Shown: one piece after another, positions 20,988 through 34,665 of the stretch | Layout of the letters: each line of letters starts with the position of its first letter | Position numbering within the stretch: position 1 is the first letter of the stretch | DNA from: Mycoplasma sp. CSL7491-lung | Lineage (GTDB): Bacteria; Bacillota_I; Bacilli_A; Mycoplasmatales; Metamycoplasmataceae | Length of the DNA stretch: 64,000 bases | Assembly: GCF_018913965.1 (NCBI RefSeq) | Contig: NZ_JAHMHG010000001.1 | Location: forward strand, 186,001-250,000 | Direction: 5' to 3' | Program-made: the position numbers and the translations under genes | Notes under the pieces: generated by a model | What the model was told of the DNA's origin: nothing | The model's input: the letters and a program-made list of their open reading frames with translations, nothing else | Database searches by the model: none

Positions 20988-22646
20988 ATGCTTTTAAACG
21001 TAAAAATTAGAGATTTGATTATAGATTCGATAAAAAAAATGCAAAAAAATAATTTTTTTCAACAAGAATTTGATGCGAAAAAAATAGGTTTTTTGATTAG
21101 TTTACCAAATTTGCCCGAACATTTAGAAGATGAAGAAATCAAATATGATTTATCTACTAATGTAGCATTTTTGCTCAAAAAATTTGTTAAAACTTCACCA
21201 TTAAATATCGCTACTGAATTAGCAAATACTTTAATGTTAAATTATGAAGTATTTGCTAAAGTTGATGTAGCAACCCCTGGTTTTATAAATATAATTTTAA
21301 AAGATGCAGTTTTCAATGAGGTATTATTAAACGCAAATGAACAAGGCTTTAATTATGGTGCAAACCAATTTGATCCAATTAAAATAAATGTCGAATATAT
21401 TTCTGCTAATCCAACAGGATTTTTACATGTAGGTCATGTTAGAGGTGCTGTTTTTGGAGATTCCTTAATTAAAATTTATCGTCACGCCGGTTATAAAGTA
21501 GAGTCAGAATATTATGTTAATGACGCAGGAAATCAAATTAATGTATTGGCTAATTCTGCAAAAGTAAGATATTTTGGATTATTTGACAAAGAATTAGATA
21601 TGCCTGAAGAATCATACAAAGGACAAGATATTACTTGAGCGGTAGAGCAAATTAAAAATAAAAAAGGAGATTATTACTTAGATAATTTTGATTCAAAATA
21701 CAATGAATTTAAAACGGAAGTTAAAGATATTTTGTTAGACAAAATTAAGTTTGACTTATCGAAGTTAAACATTAGTAAATTTGATACCTTCTCAAGTGAA
21801 CTTTCCATTTTAAAAAACGGAGCAGTAGAAGAAGCTCTAGATAAAATGAAAGAATTTACATATCATAAAGATGGTGCTTTATTTTTAAAAACAACAGAAT
21901 TTAAAGATGATAAAGATCGTGTTTTAATTAAGTCCGATGGAGCTAACACATATTTACTTCCTGATATTGCATATCATTTAACAAAATTTAAGAAAGCGGA
22001 TCGTTTAATTAATATTTGAGGTGCCGATCATTCAGGTTATGTCGAAAGAATGAAAGCAGCATTAAGTATTTTAGGATATGATGAAAAAAAATTAGATGTT
22101 TTAATAATTCAATTAGTTAGATTAATAAAAAACGGAGAAGAATTTAAAATGTCTAAAAGAGCAGGAACAAGTGTTACATTGTCAGACTTATTAGAGGTTA
22201 GTTCACCGGACGCAATTAGATTTATGATGTTAACTCGTGAAATTAATAATAAATTTGATTTTGATATTGATTTTTCAAATTCGTCAAATAATAGTAATCC
22301 AGTTTATATTGTTCAATATGCACACTCTAGAACAGTTTCATTACTTAATAATTTGATAGTTCCGAGCTTAAATGCCGAATTTAAATTAAGTTATAAAGCT
22401 AAAAAAATAGTTTTAGCAATTGATGAGTTTCCATCTTTAATTAAAACAATTGTTGAAACTTCAAAAGTTAATTTAATGAGTCAATACTTATTAAATTTAG
22501 CTAAATTATTTAATAGTTTTTATTCCGAAACAAAGCTTAAAGGACACGAAAACGAATCTGAATATGCTTATCTAGTTAAGGTTGTTCAACTTGTTTTACG
22601 TCTTGGTTTAAGTTTAATAGGTGTTACTGCACCAGAAAATATGTAA
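20988..22646 (+). CDS. argS: Arginyl-tRNA synthetase
   Basis: A 552-residue class I synthetase. GGAGG lies just upstream, and ATG 20988 is chosen over the overlapping GTG. The N-terminal Add1 domain is followed by SANPTGFLHVGHVRGA (HIGH-like) near residues 138-150 and FKMSKRAG (KMSKS-like) around 387. The anticodon-binding helical domain with SLIGVTAPENM ends the protein. The product charges tRNA-Arg, including the TCT isoacceptor at 7858-7934. Confidence 0.95.
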
Positions 22647-22717
22647 TTTTTAAACAAATATTAAAAAAAACATTTTTTGGTTTATAATTAATACACAAAG
22701 TATCGAAAGGAAAATTA

Positions 22718-22984
22718 ATGAAGAATAAAACAATGTTAGAAATAGCTATAGAAGTTATTTCTTCTGATACATCTAGATCTTTCACATTTGATGAAATTTT
22801 CCAAAGAATTGAAGAAGAACTTAGGGAAGTTTGAATTCAAAGCTATGAAGATGACGAAAATTTTACCCTTGATAAGATAAAAGAAAAGAAAATGGGTGAA
22901 TTATATCGTTTGTTAACTGTTGATATGAGATTTACAAGAAATCTTGACGGTACTTGAATTAGTAGTACAACAGAAATTAATTAA
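22718..22984 (+). CDS. rpoE: DNA-directed RNA polymerase delta subunit
   Basis: An 88-residue N-terminal-only delta subunit. The sequence starts MKNKTMLEIAIEVI and ends DMRFTRNLDGTW near residue 82, as in the conserved HARE-HTH globular domain of RpoE. The long acidic tail of Bacillus delta is missing, which is common in mollicutes. AAAGGA lies before the ATG. Delta increases polymerase recycling and affects promoter choice. The fba gene begins 30 bases downstream and may be co-transcribed. Confidence 0.85.
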
Positions 22985-23014
22985 CAATGAATAAAATAGA
23001 AAGTAGGAAAAAAG

Positions 23015-23881
23015 ATGCCATTAGTAAACGCAAAAGAAATGCTTAAAAAAGCAAAAGAAGGAAAATACGCAGTTCCTCACATTAATATTAATAATCTTGA
23101 ATGAGCAAAAGCTGTTTTATTAACAGCTGAAGCCGAAAAATCACCAATTATTGTTGCAACATCAGAAGGTGCAGTGAAATATATGGGTGGTTTAAATACA
23201 GTTAGTGGAATGGTTTTAGGTTTAATAAAAGACTTAAAAATTACAATTCCTGTTGCATTACACTTAGATCATGGTTCATATGAAGGTGTTAAAGCTGCTA
23301 TCGAAAATGAAGGATATACATCAGTTATGTTCGATGGTTCACATTATCCGTTTGATGAGAACTACGCTAAAACAAAAGAATTAGTAGAATTAGCTAGAAA
23401 AAGAAATATGTCATTTGAAGCTGAAGTAGGAACAATCGGTGGAGAAGAAGATGGAATTGTAGGAAATGGTGAATTCGCAAATCCTGAAGAAGCTAAAAAA
23501 ATGGCTTCACTTGGAATTGATGTTTTAGCGGCTGGAATCGGAAATATTCATGGTCCATACCCAACAACATGAGAATCATTAAGTTTTGACACATTAACAG
23601 AAATTAGTTCAGCCGCTGGAATCGGTATCGTATTACACGGTGGAAGTGGAATTCCTTCAGAACAAATCAAAAAAGCTATTAGTTTAGGTGTTACAAAAAT
23701 TAATGTTAATACAGAGTTACAACAATCAAACCATAAAGCATTAAGAGAATATATTTTGAGTGGAAAAGACTTAGAAGGCAAAAACTTTGACCCACGTAAA
23801 TTATATAAACCAGGGTTTGAAGCTATGTGCGAAACAGTTAAGTTTAAAATACATGAATTCGGTTCAAATAATAAAGCTTAA
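23015..23881 (+). CDS. fba: Fructose-bisphosphate aldolase, class II
   Basis: A 288-residue zinc aldolase that splits fructose 1,6-bisphosphate into glyceraldehyde 3-phosphate and dihydroxyacetone phosphate. Characteristic segments are VPHINI near residue 20, LHLDHGS (zinc and catalytic region), FDGSHYP, AEVGTIGGEED, IGNIHGPY, LHGGSGIP and KINVNTE. The length is that of the Bacillus FbaA type. It indicates working glycolysis. A hairpin terminator follows, before the atp operon. Confidence 0.95.
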
Positions 23882-23897
23882 TTTGACAAAAAACACT

Positions 23898-23934
23898 AAA
23901 ATAAAGCGAAATAAGTATCGTTTTATTTTTTTTA
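23898..23934 (+). terminator. Terminator of fba
   Basis: AAAATAAAGCGA pairs with TCGTTTTATTTT across an eight-to-nine base loop, followed by a run of T. Confidence 0.7.
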
Positions 23935-24003
23935 AAAATTTTTTACAAAAAACATAAAAAAAGTTATAAAATACTTTTAAGCAAACACAAACAAAGGAGT
24001 GCT

Positions 24004-24426
24004 ATGAGCAATTTTAGAAAGAGTTTTGATGTTATATATATTACTCTTCTAATTATCTCGAGTGCGTTTTTTTTCATTATTAATTTATGAATAAGAGGAT
24101 CTTTATTTGGTTTTGCTATAGGGTCTTTTACTTCGTTTTTACTTTTTAAAATTACCTGGATTTTGAATACAGTTAATCTTAAAAAAAGAAAAATATTAAT
24201 TATTGCTCATATATTAAAAATGTTAATATTTTTTATTATTTTATCCTTAATTATGTATTTAATAGTAAGTATTAATAAAATCTCAAATCAAAGCACAAAG
24301 TCCTTATTAGAAGTTAATTTTACTGATGCTCAAATCAATTTAGGTATATTCTTTATTGGTTTATTAAGTAGCTTCATAAGTATTATTTTTACTTCAATAT
24401 ACTTAAAAAATAAAAAGGAGGTTTAA
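24004..24426 (+). CDS. AtpI-like membrane protein (MG406-type), first gene of the atp operon
   Basis: A 140-residue protein with four hydrophobic segments (about residues 10-28, 32-52, 62-84 and 112-132). AAAGGAG lies before ATG 24004. It occupies the place of atpI/MG406 at the head of the ATP synthase operon. AtpI-like proteins help assemble the c-ring in some bacteria, but the similarity is mainly topological, so the role is inferred from place. Its stop overlaps the atpB start by one base. Confidence 0.75.
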
Positions 24427-25169
24427 TGAAGATAATCGAGAAATTATGAGTTTGAAATTTACCTCAACTATTGTCATTATTTATGACTGTGTTAATTATT
24501 GTGGTGCTATCAATTATTGCTTTTATAAAAGTTAAAAAAGTTAAAAATGATAAGTCGCCAACGGGCGTAGCTTTAATAGCAGAATCATATGTAAAGGCAT
24601 TGGATGATAATTTCGATAATGTTGCTGACGGTTCAATTCCGAAAGCTAAATTTTATATTTTTACTTTAGGTACTTTTTTAGTTATAGGTAACTTGTTACC
24701 AATAATTGGATTAAAACCAATTGGTAGTTCAATCTCAGTGCCTTTTACACTTGCTTTAATGACATGAATGGGTGTTTTTGTGGCTGGTGCAATTCATCGA
24801 AAAAGAAAATATATTAAAGATGTTATGAATCCGATGGAATTGATTGGTAAATTTGGTAGTTTAATTTCGCTTTCAGCTCGTATGTATGGTAACTTAATGG
24901 GTGGTGCTGCGATCTTATTAATGGTATATGCTTTAGTAGGAAATATAACTATCGGAGGGTCACCATTTTATTACTTAGGATCTATCTTTACTCCTGTGCT
25001 ACATTTTTATTTCGATATATTTGGGGCAGTGTTGCAAGCTATAGTTTTCACGCTGTTAACAATAGTATATTGAAAGATGGAATCGGAAGTTCCAGAAGAA
25101 AAACCGAAAAAGTTTACTTATAAAATTTTTAAAAATATGAAAAAAAATAAAGTAGAACATATATATTAA
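24426..25169 (+). CDS. atpB: ATP synthase subunit a
   Basis: A 247-residue membrane subunit that forms the proton half-channels. Five or six membrane helices are visible. The essential Arg is in [12 protein letters not shown] near residues 157-168. [13 protein letters not shown] is the conserved last helix. The short N-terminus and the charged [15 protein letters not shown] tail are typical of mollicutes. The GGAGG ribosome site is inside the previous gene. Confidence 0.93.
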
Positions 25170-25191
25170 TAAAATAAAAGTAGGAGAAAAA

Positions 25192-25509
25192 ATGATTATA
25201 GAATCAATTCAAAAATTAGCAGAAGAAGCTTCAAACTCAACATCAAAGGCGGCCGAAGTTATGGCTAACAATGGTGGAGCAGACTTAAAAACTGGATTAT
25301 TAGCAATCGGTGCTGGTTTAGCAGCTATCGGTGTTATAGGAACAGGGGTTGGACAAGGTTATGCAGCTGGTAAAGCAGCTGAAGCTGTTGGGAGAAACCC
25401 AGAAGCAGAGAAAAAAGTTAGAAACATGTTAATTGTTGGTGCTGGAATTGCTGAATCATCAGCTATTTATGCTTTCGTTATTGCTATATTAATTCTTTTC
25501 GTATTATAA
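25192..25509 (+). CDS. atpE: ATP synthase subunit c
   Basis: A 105-residue proteolipid of the rotor ring. Two helices are joined by the polar loop GRNPEAEKK. The proton-carrying Glu is in [12 protein letters not shown], near residue 90. A polar N-terminal extension of about 25-30 residues before the first helix makes it longer than the usual 75-80, as seen in mollicutes. GGAG lies before the ATG. Confidence 0.95.
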   Translation: MIIESIQKLAEEASNSTSKAAEVMANNGGADLKTGLLAIGAGLAAIGVIGTGVGQGYAAGKAAEAVGRNPEAEKKVRNMLIVGAGIAESSAIYAFVIAILILFVL

Positions 25510-25522
25510 TAGTATTTTTCTT

Positions 25523-26110
25523 ATGATATTAAATATCGATAAATTCCATAAATTTGCAGCAGAAGCGTCAAGTAGTACACCGAGTGCAGGAGAACAACTT
25601 AAAGAAGAATTTTTAGGTATTTTTCCAAGTATTCCATTAATGATTGCAACTATTCTTGCTTTCATAATAGTATTTGCTGCACTATGATATTTTCTATATA
25701 AACCTGTTAAAAAAATGATGAAAAATCGTCATGATTTTATTCAAAACAATATAGATGATTCGATCAGTAAAAAAGAAGAAAGTATTAAAACATTAAACGA
25801 AGCAAATGCGCAACTCAAAAATGCGCACGTGCAAGCTGACAATATCCTTACAAAAGCTAAATTAAAAGCAGAAAAAATAGCAGAGTTTTATACTAACCAA
25901 GCAACTATTAAATCAAAACGTTTATTAGATGAAACAAGATTAGACATTAGTGCGCAACAAAAAGAATTTGATCTAAATTCTAAAAAATATATTGTTGAAA
26001 TTGCTACACAATTATCAGAAAAAATTCTAAAACGTGAAATTTCAAAAGATACACAAGATAAAATCATTGATCAATTCTTAAATTCAGATAAAGAGGTTGA
26101 AGAGTTATAA
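25523..26110 (+). CDS. atpF: ATP synthase subunit b
   Basis: A 195-residue stator subunit. A polar N-terminus of about 33 residues precedes one membrane helix (about residues 37-58, ending WYFLYKPV), then a long charged coiled coil that binds delta. Many mycoplasma b subunits are lipoproteins, but this one has no lipobox Cys, so it is a plain type I-like anchor. Its stop overlaps the atpH ATG by one base. Confidence 0.92.
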
Positions 26111-26655
26111 TGTATGAAAAAAGACACATTTCAGCCTACGCAGTTGCTATATTTGATTTAGCTAAAGAGGAAGATAAATTTGAAATTCTACAAACAGAAT
26201 TTGAAACACTTAAAGAATTTACGGATAACAAAGATTTTATAAATTATTTATCAAATTATGATATTAGTGAAATGCATAAATTCGAAACAATAGATATTGC
26301 CTTTAAAGGTTTTCACTGAATAACTACTAATTTTATCAAGGTCATTGTTTCCAGAAAAGTTGTTAGTTACCTTAAAAAAATAATTATTGAATATCTAAAA
26401 CTATCAAATCACGAATTAAGAATTCGTTTTGTAGATGTTATTTCGGCATTTCCAATCGACGAAAAACAACTTTTAGATATTAAAAACAAACTTCAAGAAA
26501 ATACTCGTAGAAAAGTTAGAATTACACATCATGTGGATCCTAATTTAATTAGCGGTTTTAAAATCGTTTCCCGTACCGAAGTTTTAGAAAATAACATTAA
26601 AAACGAATTAGATAAATTAAAAAATGATATTTTAATTAATAAAAAGGAGGTTTAG
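26110..26655 (+). CDS. atpH: ATP synthase subunit delta
   Basis: A 181-residue stalk protein (OSCP type) joining b to F1. The N-terminus YEKRHISAYAVAIFDLA matches the usual YA-x-A-LF-x-A pattern. The C-terminal domain contains DPNLISGFKI, the well conserved DPSLIGG-like segment. The gene is tightly packed, overlapping atpF by one base and touching atpA. Confidence 0.93.
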
Positions 26656-28236
26656 ATGGCAGTCAAATTAGATGATATTTCAGCGATTATTAAAGATAGA
26701 ATTAAAAATATTAATTCTAATGTAGATCGTTCAGAGATCGGGAAAGTTATCTCTATTGGTGATGGTATAGCTCTTGTTAACGGGCTTGAAAAAGTTATGA
26801 ATAGTGAAATTGTTACTTTTGACAATGGTGTTTTTGGGCTTGCTCTTAACCTAGAAGAAGAAACAGTTGGTGTCGCTCTTTTTGGAGATGCTAATTCAGT
26901 TTCTGAAGGAGATTCTGTTAGAAGAACTGGTGAAGTTATTTCTATTAGTGTCGGAGATGAACTTTTAGGTAGAGTCGTAGACGCACTAGGGAATCCAATT
27001 GATGGTAAAGGTCCAATTATCACAACTAAAAAATCAGAAATATTTAAAACAGCTTCCGGTGTTATGAGCCGTAAAGAAGTTAATCAACCTATGGAAACAG
27101 GTATTTTAGCAATTGATACCATGATTCCGATTGGTAAAGGACAAAGAGAACTTATTATCGGTGACCGTCAAACCGGTAAAACAGCAATTGCAATTGATAC
27201 AATTATTAATCAAAAAGATAAAAATGTTAAATGTGTTTATGTCGCAATTGGTCAAAAGAATTCAACAGTTGCTCAAATAGTTCAAAAATTATCAGATTCT
27301 GGAGCATTAGAATACACTACAATAGTTGTGGCTGGAGCTAGCGAGCTAGCGCCACAACAATATATTGCGCCTTACACTGGTGTTACAATTGCAGAAGAAT
27401 GAATGTTTAAAGGTGAAGATGTTTTAATCGTTTATGATGATTTATCAAAACACGCTATCGCTTATAGAACATTATCATTACTTTTAAGAAGACCTCCTGG
27501 TCGTGAAGCTTATCCTGGTGATGTTTTCTATTTACACTCTCAATTATTAGAACGTGCCGCAAGATTGAATAAGAACTTCGGTGGTGGTTCAATTACAGCA
27601 TTACCGATTATTGAAACTCAACAAGGTGATATTTCAGCTTATATACCTACTAACGTAATTTCTATTACTGATGGTCAAATTTTTACAAAAGAAAGTTTAT
27701 TTAATTCTGGTCAAAGACCTGCGGTAGATATTGGATTTAGTGTTTCTAGGGTTGGTTCTTCAGCTCAAACAAAAGCTATGAAACAAGTTGTAGGTTCTCT
27801 GAAGTTAGAATTGGCTCAATATAATGAAATGTTAGCATTTGCTCAATTTGGATCAGATTTAGATGAATCTACAAAAACAATTCTTGATCATGGTGCAAAA
27901 GTTTATGAACTATTAAGACAAGAACAATATTCACCAATAAAACAAGAAATTCAATCAATTTTACTTGTAGGTGTTAAAGAAAGAATTATAAACCCTTTAC
28001 CTAAAGAATACATTCACGAATATCGTGACAATATAATTAATTGAGCAACAACAGATAGTGTCGGTTTATCATTGGTAAGTAGAATCTCAGAACAAGGTAA
28101 AATTACAGAAGAAGATTATAAATTAATTGAAAATACAGTCGTTAAAATAGTAAATGATATTGTTGCTACAATACCGGAATATAATCCAAACTTACATAAA
28201 CAAATGCCAGAAAAATATAGTTTAAAAGATGCCTAA
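26656..28236 (+). CDS. atpA: ATP synthase subunit alpha
   Basis: A 526-residue regulatory nucleotide-binding F1 subunit. The P-loop is GDRQTGKT around residues 172-179. [24 protein letters not shown] and ISITDGQI are strict alpha signatures. The signature Arg region [21 protein letters not shown] is present. AGGAGG lies immediately before the ATG. The end overlaps atpG by eight bases. Confidence 0.97.
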
Positions 28237-29086
28237 TTTAAATAGCTTAAAAAATAGAATTAATGTTGTTAGCAACACACAAAAAATTACTAATGCAATG
28301 GAACTTGTTTCTACTTCAAAATTAAGAAAAATGAGAAATGACTATATAAATATTATTTCTTATCAAGAATCATTGCAAGAAACTTTCGACCAATTAATTG
28401 CTAATATTGACGAAAATGACTTTTATGCTATTTTTCCAAAGAATTCAGATGTAAAAAGCAAATTATTTATTTTAGTAACTAGTGATTTAGGTTTATGTGG
28501 TTCGTATAATCACAATGCTTTTCAATTATTACGTGATAAAGTTTCTGAATACGATCAAATCATAGTTTTAGGAGGAAAAGGGATTAGTTTATTGGCATCT
28601 AGTTCCTTAAAATCACAAGTTATAAAACAATATTCAAATATTGGGGATAAAATGCCATATAAATTAGCTTCAGAAATTTCAAAATTAGCTATGGAGCTAT
28701 ACAAAAACAAAGAAATTAATTCAATTAATTTAGTTTATACAAAATTTATTAATAATATAAATCAAGATGCATTATGTCAACAAATTTTTCCGTTTGATTT
28801 TACTAAAAAAGAGAATGTTCAAACAAGTAGTTCTGTAATTGAGTTTGAGCCAAATGCAGAAACAGTGCTTTCTTCTTCAGTTCCATTGTTTTTAGCAAGT
28901 ACTATTTATTGTTTAAGTTCAAATTCGAAAATTTCAGAAACAGCTTCAAGACGTAATGCGATGGAAAACGCAACAAACAATGCTACAGAATTAATTTCGG
29001 ATTTAAAATTAGAATACAACAGAGAACGTCAAAGTAAAATAACACAAGAATTAACAGAAATAGTTGCTGGTGCAGACGCAACTTAA
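28229..29086 (+). CDS. atpG: ATP synthase subunit gamma
   Basis: A 285-residue central rotor shaft. The N-terminal helix NRINVVSNTQKITNAMELVSTSKL and the C-terminal helix with SRRNAMENATNNATELI form the coiled coil. LVTSDLGLCGSYN is the conserved core segment. It starts within the atpA stop region, so it is translationally coupled. Confidence 0.95.
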   Translation: MPNLNSLKNRINVVSNTQKITNAMELVSTSKLRKMRNDYINIISYQESLQETFDQLIANIDENDFYAIFPKNSDVKSKLFILVTSDLGLCGSYNHNAFQLLRDKVSEYDQIIVLGGKGISLLASSSLKSQVIKQYSNIGDKMPYKLASEISKLAMELYKNKEINSINLVYTKFINNINQDALCQQIFPFDFTKKENVQTSSSVIEFEPNAETVLSSSVPLFLASTIYCLSSNSKISETASRRNAMENATNNATELISDLKLEYNRERQSKITQELTEIVAGADAT

Positions 29087-29090
29087 TTAA

Positions 29091-30490
<1,400 letters not shown>

Positions 30491-30491
<1 letters not shown>

Positions 30492-30901
30492 TGTCTAAAA
30501 TGTATTTAAAAATAACTGTTCCTTCAGGTATTTTTTATGAAAATGATGTTGAGATTATTACACTTAAAATGTCACGTGGTTATATAGGAATTCAACCGGG
30601 ACACTCAACAATGTTTTCAAATATTGAAATAGGAACATTAACAATTGGTTGAGAAAATAAACCTGGTACCGAAAAATTTTTCATAGGTGGCGGGTTAATT
30701 TATGTGCTTAAGGATAAAATTAATATTATAACAGATGATATTATAAATGTTAAAGACATAGATATTGAACGTGCAATAAAAGAAAGAGATCAATTGGAAA
30801 ATAAACTTCGTGAAAACAAATATAGTGCAGCAGATGCATATAGCATGGAATTAAAACTCAAAAAAACATTATTGAGAATTGATACATATAATAAAAAATA
30901 A
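30491..30901 (+). CDS. atpC: ATP synthase subunit epsilon
   Basis: A 136-residue subunit of the central stalk. The N-terminal beta sandwich shows GYIGIQPGHS and IGGGLIYVLKDKINII. The C-terminal helical hairpin is Lys/Glu-rich and may brake the rotor. It completes the operon: an AtpI-like gene, then a, c, b, delta, alpha, gamma, beta, epsilon. A terminator follows within ten bases. Confidence 0.92.
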
Positions 30902-30907
30902 TATATG

Positions 30908-30937
30908 ACACCTTAGTTTAAATCTAAGGTGTTTTTT
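30908..30937 (+). terminator. Terminator of the atp operon
   Basis: ACACCTTAG and CTAAGGTGT form a nine-base perfect stem with a seven-base loop, followed by a T run. Confidence 0.9.
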
Positions 30938-31197
30938 ATAAGTAATGATTCAAATTAAAAAAGAAAAATAAAATCAGTTAATTAATGATATAATAATTTA
31001 GATTTGTAAAAAAATTAATTTATAAAAAACCACAATTACATAAATTTATCTAAATAATTTTATTTACTAGTCCTTTTTGTTCTAATTTATAATTTAAAGA
31101 TTTTTTAATAAAAATTCATAAGAAATAATTTTGTATACAACAAGTTACAAAATTATTTCATCATTTAATTCATATTATTGTTTAGAAAGGTTAAAAT

Positions 31198-33009
31198 ATG
31201 AAAACATCGGCATTTAAATATTCAAAATTTGCTTTTAATACTGTGTTTAAGAAGAAAAGTTCAATCATTATTCCATCTTTAACTTTAATCGTTTCTTTTA
31301 TTATTGGTTTTGTATTTAAGTTTGTTATAAGCGAAAAATACTTGCCACTTTCATCACATTTATACATATTTGGAATTCTAATTACAACAGTTTTATTTTC
31401 ATCGATTAAGTCTTTGAATATTTTTAAAGATTTTGAAGAAGAGGGTTTAGAATTAGTCGGTTTATCTAAACCTATTTCAAGGAATAATTTTGTATTAGGG
31501 AAATTATTAACTCTAATTTATTTTGGATTAATTTGGTCATCAATTTTATTCATATCAGCATTTATTTCTACATATGCATTATATTCTTCGGTAAATCTTT
31601 TTGTTTATTCATTATTATTTTTTGTTGTAGGGTTAGTAACCTATTTATTGATTGGTTTAATAACTTCTTTAATAAGTTATAAACTCAGTCAAAAAATATC
31701 AATTACATTACCGCTAGTATTTTTTATCCCTTTAGCATTAGGGGGTTCATTACTTTCTTCTAACGCTACTACAAATGTAAATAATGCTGCATACTATATA
31801 AATAAAAAATACCCTTATCATTTTTCGGGCAATGAGGTCAATGTGGAACCTTATTTCATGAATAACAATAAAGATGAGTTATTATTGATACCAAATGGTT
31901 ATGAAAATAAAAAATTTACCCAAGAACAAGTTAATTATTTAAAAGAAGTTATGAATATTGCTAATAAATCATCAAATGAGTGACAAATCTATTCATGATT
32001 ATCTACTCCTTACCAATTGTTAGATATTTTTAATTTTAATGATCAAAACGTATTTGAATCTATTAGTAAAAATAGTTTTTCAAATCAAGATAATTATGTT
32101 TATTATAATAATTTAGATAGCATTTTATTTAAATATAAATTAGATCAAAATGTAGATCAAAAGAAATTTAATGTAACAAACAAAAACCAAAACTCACAAA
32201 AATATATAGTTCCTGGACTATTAAAATCAAATTCTGTAATTCCAAATAGTATTAACACTGATATTATTTATGCAAGAGAAGACGCTTCAAGTGTAGATGT
32301 TTCTTTTCCTGAAGATAACTCGGAGTTCTCTGCTGAAAACAATTTGGTAGGTAAATTAAAATGAAGATATGTTTATGAAGTTTTACAAGATCCGTCATTT
32401 AATTTTATAGCTAGAGAATTTGTTAATAATTTTAAAAGTGAAGTAGATAATGGTGACGAAATAATTGATGTTGTTCAATTAAAATGAAAATTATTTGATA
32501 CTATTTCGTCTTTTGTTAATAATAACGAAAGTCAAATTAATCAATACTCTAATTCTAATTTAGTATTGTTTGATGAACACGCGATTAAAGATAAAAAGTT
32601 ACAGTCCGAAATAGAGAGAAAACTTTATTTTGCGGTAGCAATATTTAATTTTATTTATTTTAATTATCAAGATAGTGATATTTTTGAAGCGGTTATCGTT
32701 GATCAAGAAAAACCAGATTCTTTTGGCGATAATAGGATCGAATTAAACGTTGCAGGGTTTAAATACTTAATCGGAGGATATCAAAGTTTCGAAAAAAAAC
32801 TATTTGTAAAAGAAAATAAAGTTTTAATTAGATATGATTTAATCGATAGTAATAGTAATTATTTATTTCAATCTGAAGATCAGTTATTTTCTATAAATAG
32901 AGAAAAACAAATAGTAAACAAAAATATCTACTTTATATTATGAATAATAATTATTTCAGGGCTATTTGCATCCGTATTTGTCCTATACAAAAGAAAGGAA
33001 TTTAAATAG
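31198..33009 (+). CDS. ABC transporter permease with large extracellular domain
   Basis: A 603-residue membrane protein. About six helices lie within residues 20-195, then an outside segment of nearly 380 residues, and one last helix at about 580-598 before the basic end LYKRKEFK. This resembles ABC-2 type permeases with an inserted domain. GAAAGG precedes the ATG. It lies three bases before an ATPase gene and heads an operon with three lipoproteins, a layout found in other mycoplasmas. The substrate is unknown. The large domain might hand cargo to or from the lipoproteins, which is inference. Confidence 0.75.
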
Positions 33010-33011
33010 TT

Positions 33012-33716
33012 ATGAAAAAAATTTTAGAAATTAAGAATTTAAAAAAAATATTTTTAAAATCTAATCGTGGAATTAATGAAATTAGTTTTTCTATAGATGC
33101 CGGAGCATTTCATGCTTTTATAGGTGAAAATGGTGCTGGTAAAACAACGACAATTAAGACAATAATTGGTGCATATACAAATTACCAAGGAAATGTTTTA
33201 ATCAATAATATTGATGTTAAAAATGCAGAGGCGCGCGAAATATTAGGTTATGTTCCTGAAGTTGCCGTATTCCCGAAAGAATTAACAGTTTATAACTATT
33301 TATATAATTTATCTATTTTATCAAACATCAAAAAAGAAGTTGCTAAAGAAAGAATTTACCACTATTTGAAGTTCTTTAATATTGAAAATTTAATTAACGA
33401 AAAACCATATAATTTCTCTTCAGGCCAAAAGAAAAAAGTTTTATTAATTCAAGCTTTGTTACATAATCCTAAATTATTAATTTTGGATGAACCAGCCGCT
33501 AATTTAGATCCTAGTGCAAGATTTGAATTATTTTCATTACTAAAAAACATTAATGATAAAGAAAAAATTACAATTTTAATTAGTTCTCATGTTTTAGCAG
33601 AAATAGATAAATATGTTGATTCTGTAACGCTTATTCATAATGGTAAAATATTATATTCAGGTCATAAAAAAGAATCTTTAGAGGCGTTGTTTTATGAAAA
33701 AGTTATTTCTAGTTAG
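33012..33716 (+). CDS. ABC transporter ATP-binding protein
   Basis: A 234-residue cytoplasmic ATPase. Walker A is GENGAGKTT near residues 37-45, the signature is FSSGQKKKVLL, Walker B is LLILDEPAANLDP, and the H-loop is ISSHVLAE. It is most like the ATPases of ABC-2 exporters (CcmA/DrrA type). It pairs with the permease three bases upstream. The end overlaps the first lipoprotein gene by 23 bases. Confidence 0.92.
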   Translation: MKKILEIKNLKKIFLKSNRGINEISFSIDAGAFHAFIGENGAGKTTTIKTIIGAYTNYQGNVLINNIDVKNAEAREILGYVPEVAVFPKELTVYNYLYNLSILSNIKKEVAKERIYHYLKFFNIENLINEKPYNFSSGQKKKVLLIQALLHNPKLLILDEPAANLDPSARFELFSLLKNINDKEKITILISSHVLAEIDKYVDSVTLIHNGKILYSGHKKESLEALFYEKVISS

Positions 33717-34665
33717 TGCTAGTTTATTTATTTTACCAATAAGTGTTATTAGTTGTATAAGTAGTAACGAGCAAAAAAATCAAATAAACTCATTCAATAA
33801 AAAAGAGAAAAATTATTTTTATAAAAACTCTTCTATTGAAACTATTTTAAATTTTTTCACAAATGATAATGAAAATGAAAAAAATATATATGTTTTTCAA
33901 CAAGAAAATAAATCAGATGCTAAATATAACGAATTAAAATATGCATTTGTTTATGATCCTATTTTTATTACTAATAGTGTTCATAAAAATGGAGATTATA
34001 ATTATTTAGCCAACAAATCTAAAGATGTAATTAAAAATGCATTGTCAAATGATTGATATTGAACACTAAATAATATTTCACATTTTAAGTATATATATAA
34101 CCCATACGGAGATAAATATCGTGCTTTTGATAAGGAAAAAGAGTATTTCGATCAAGTTAAAAAAGATTTTGGTTCATTAACTATCAATATTAAAAATATT
34201 AACCCTACAAAATTAATTAAGATTAATTATCAAGATATTGATATGTTAAAAAATAGCAACGCTTATACCGATAAAGAATCTTGATATTTAATTTATGACA
34301 ACAATAAGGCAGTTAAAATTTGAAAATTTAAAGAAAATGGAGTCCCTAAAATTCAAATTATGACAGATTTATTAATTTTAAATGATTCGAATAATATTGA
34401 AGAACAATTACAAAATTTAGAAAACTTAATTTATCAAAAACGTCTAGAAGAATTTAATAATGAGTATGAATATGCAAAAGGGGACGCCGAATCAGAAGGC
34501 GAGACATTTAACGATGAATCCTTCTTAAGCGATCATAACGACGAAAAATATATGGAATTTCAAGCTATATATCAATATAACGGACATTTTACATCAGCTC
34601 TAGATGAAATCAATAAAGACGGACTAAATATATATAGATTTAGTATGAGGTTTATAGATGAGTAA
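33694..34665 (+). CDS. Surface lipoprotein 1 of a tandem set (aromatic cluster type)
   Basis: A 323-residue prolipoprotein with a signal peptide ending VISC, Cys near residue 21. Around residues 120-132 it has NDWYWTLNNISHF, a Trp-rich cluster also found at the corresponding place in the next two genes. I believe this matches the family called aromatic cluster surface protein in mollicute annotation, but I cannot check that. The ATG lies inside the ATPase gene, so expression is coupled to the transporter. The C-terminus is acidic. Confidence 0.75.

Noticed and set aside
25523-26110. atpF as a lipoprotein
   Set aside because: Many mycoplasma b subunits have a lipobox Cys, but no Cys is present here.
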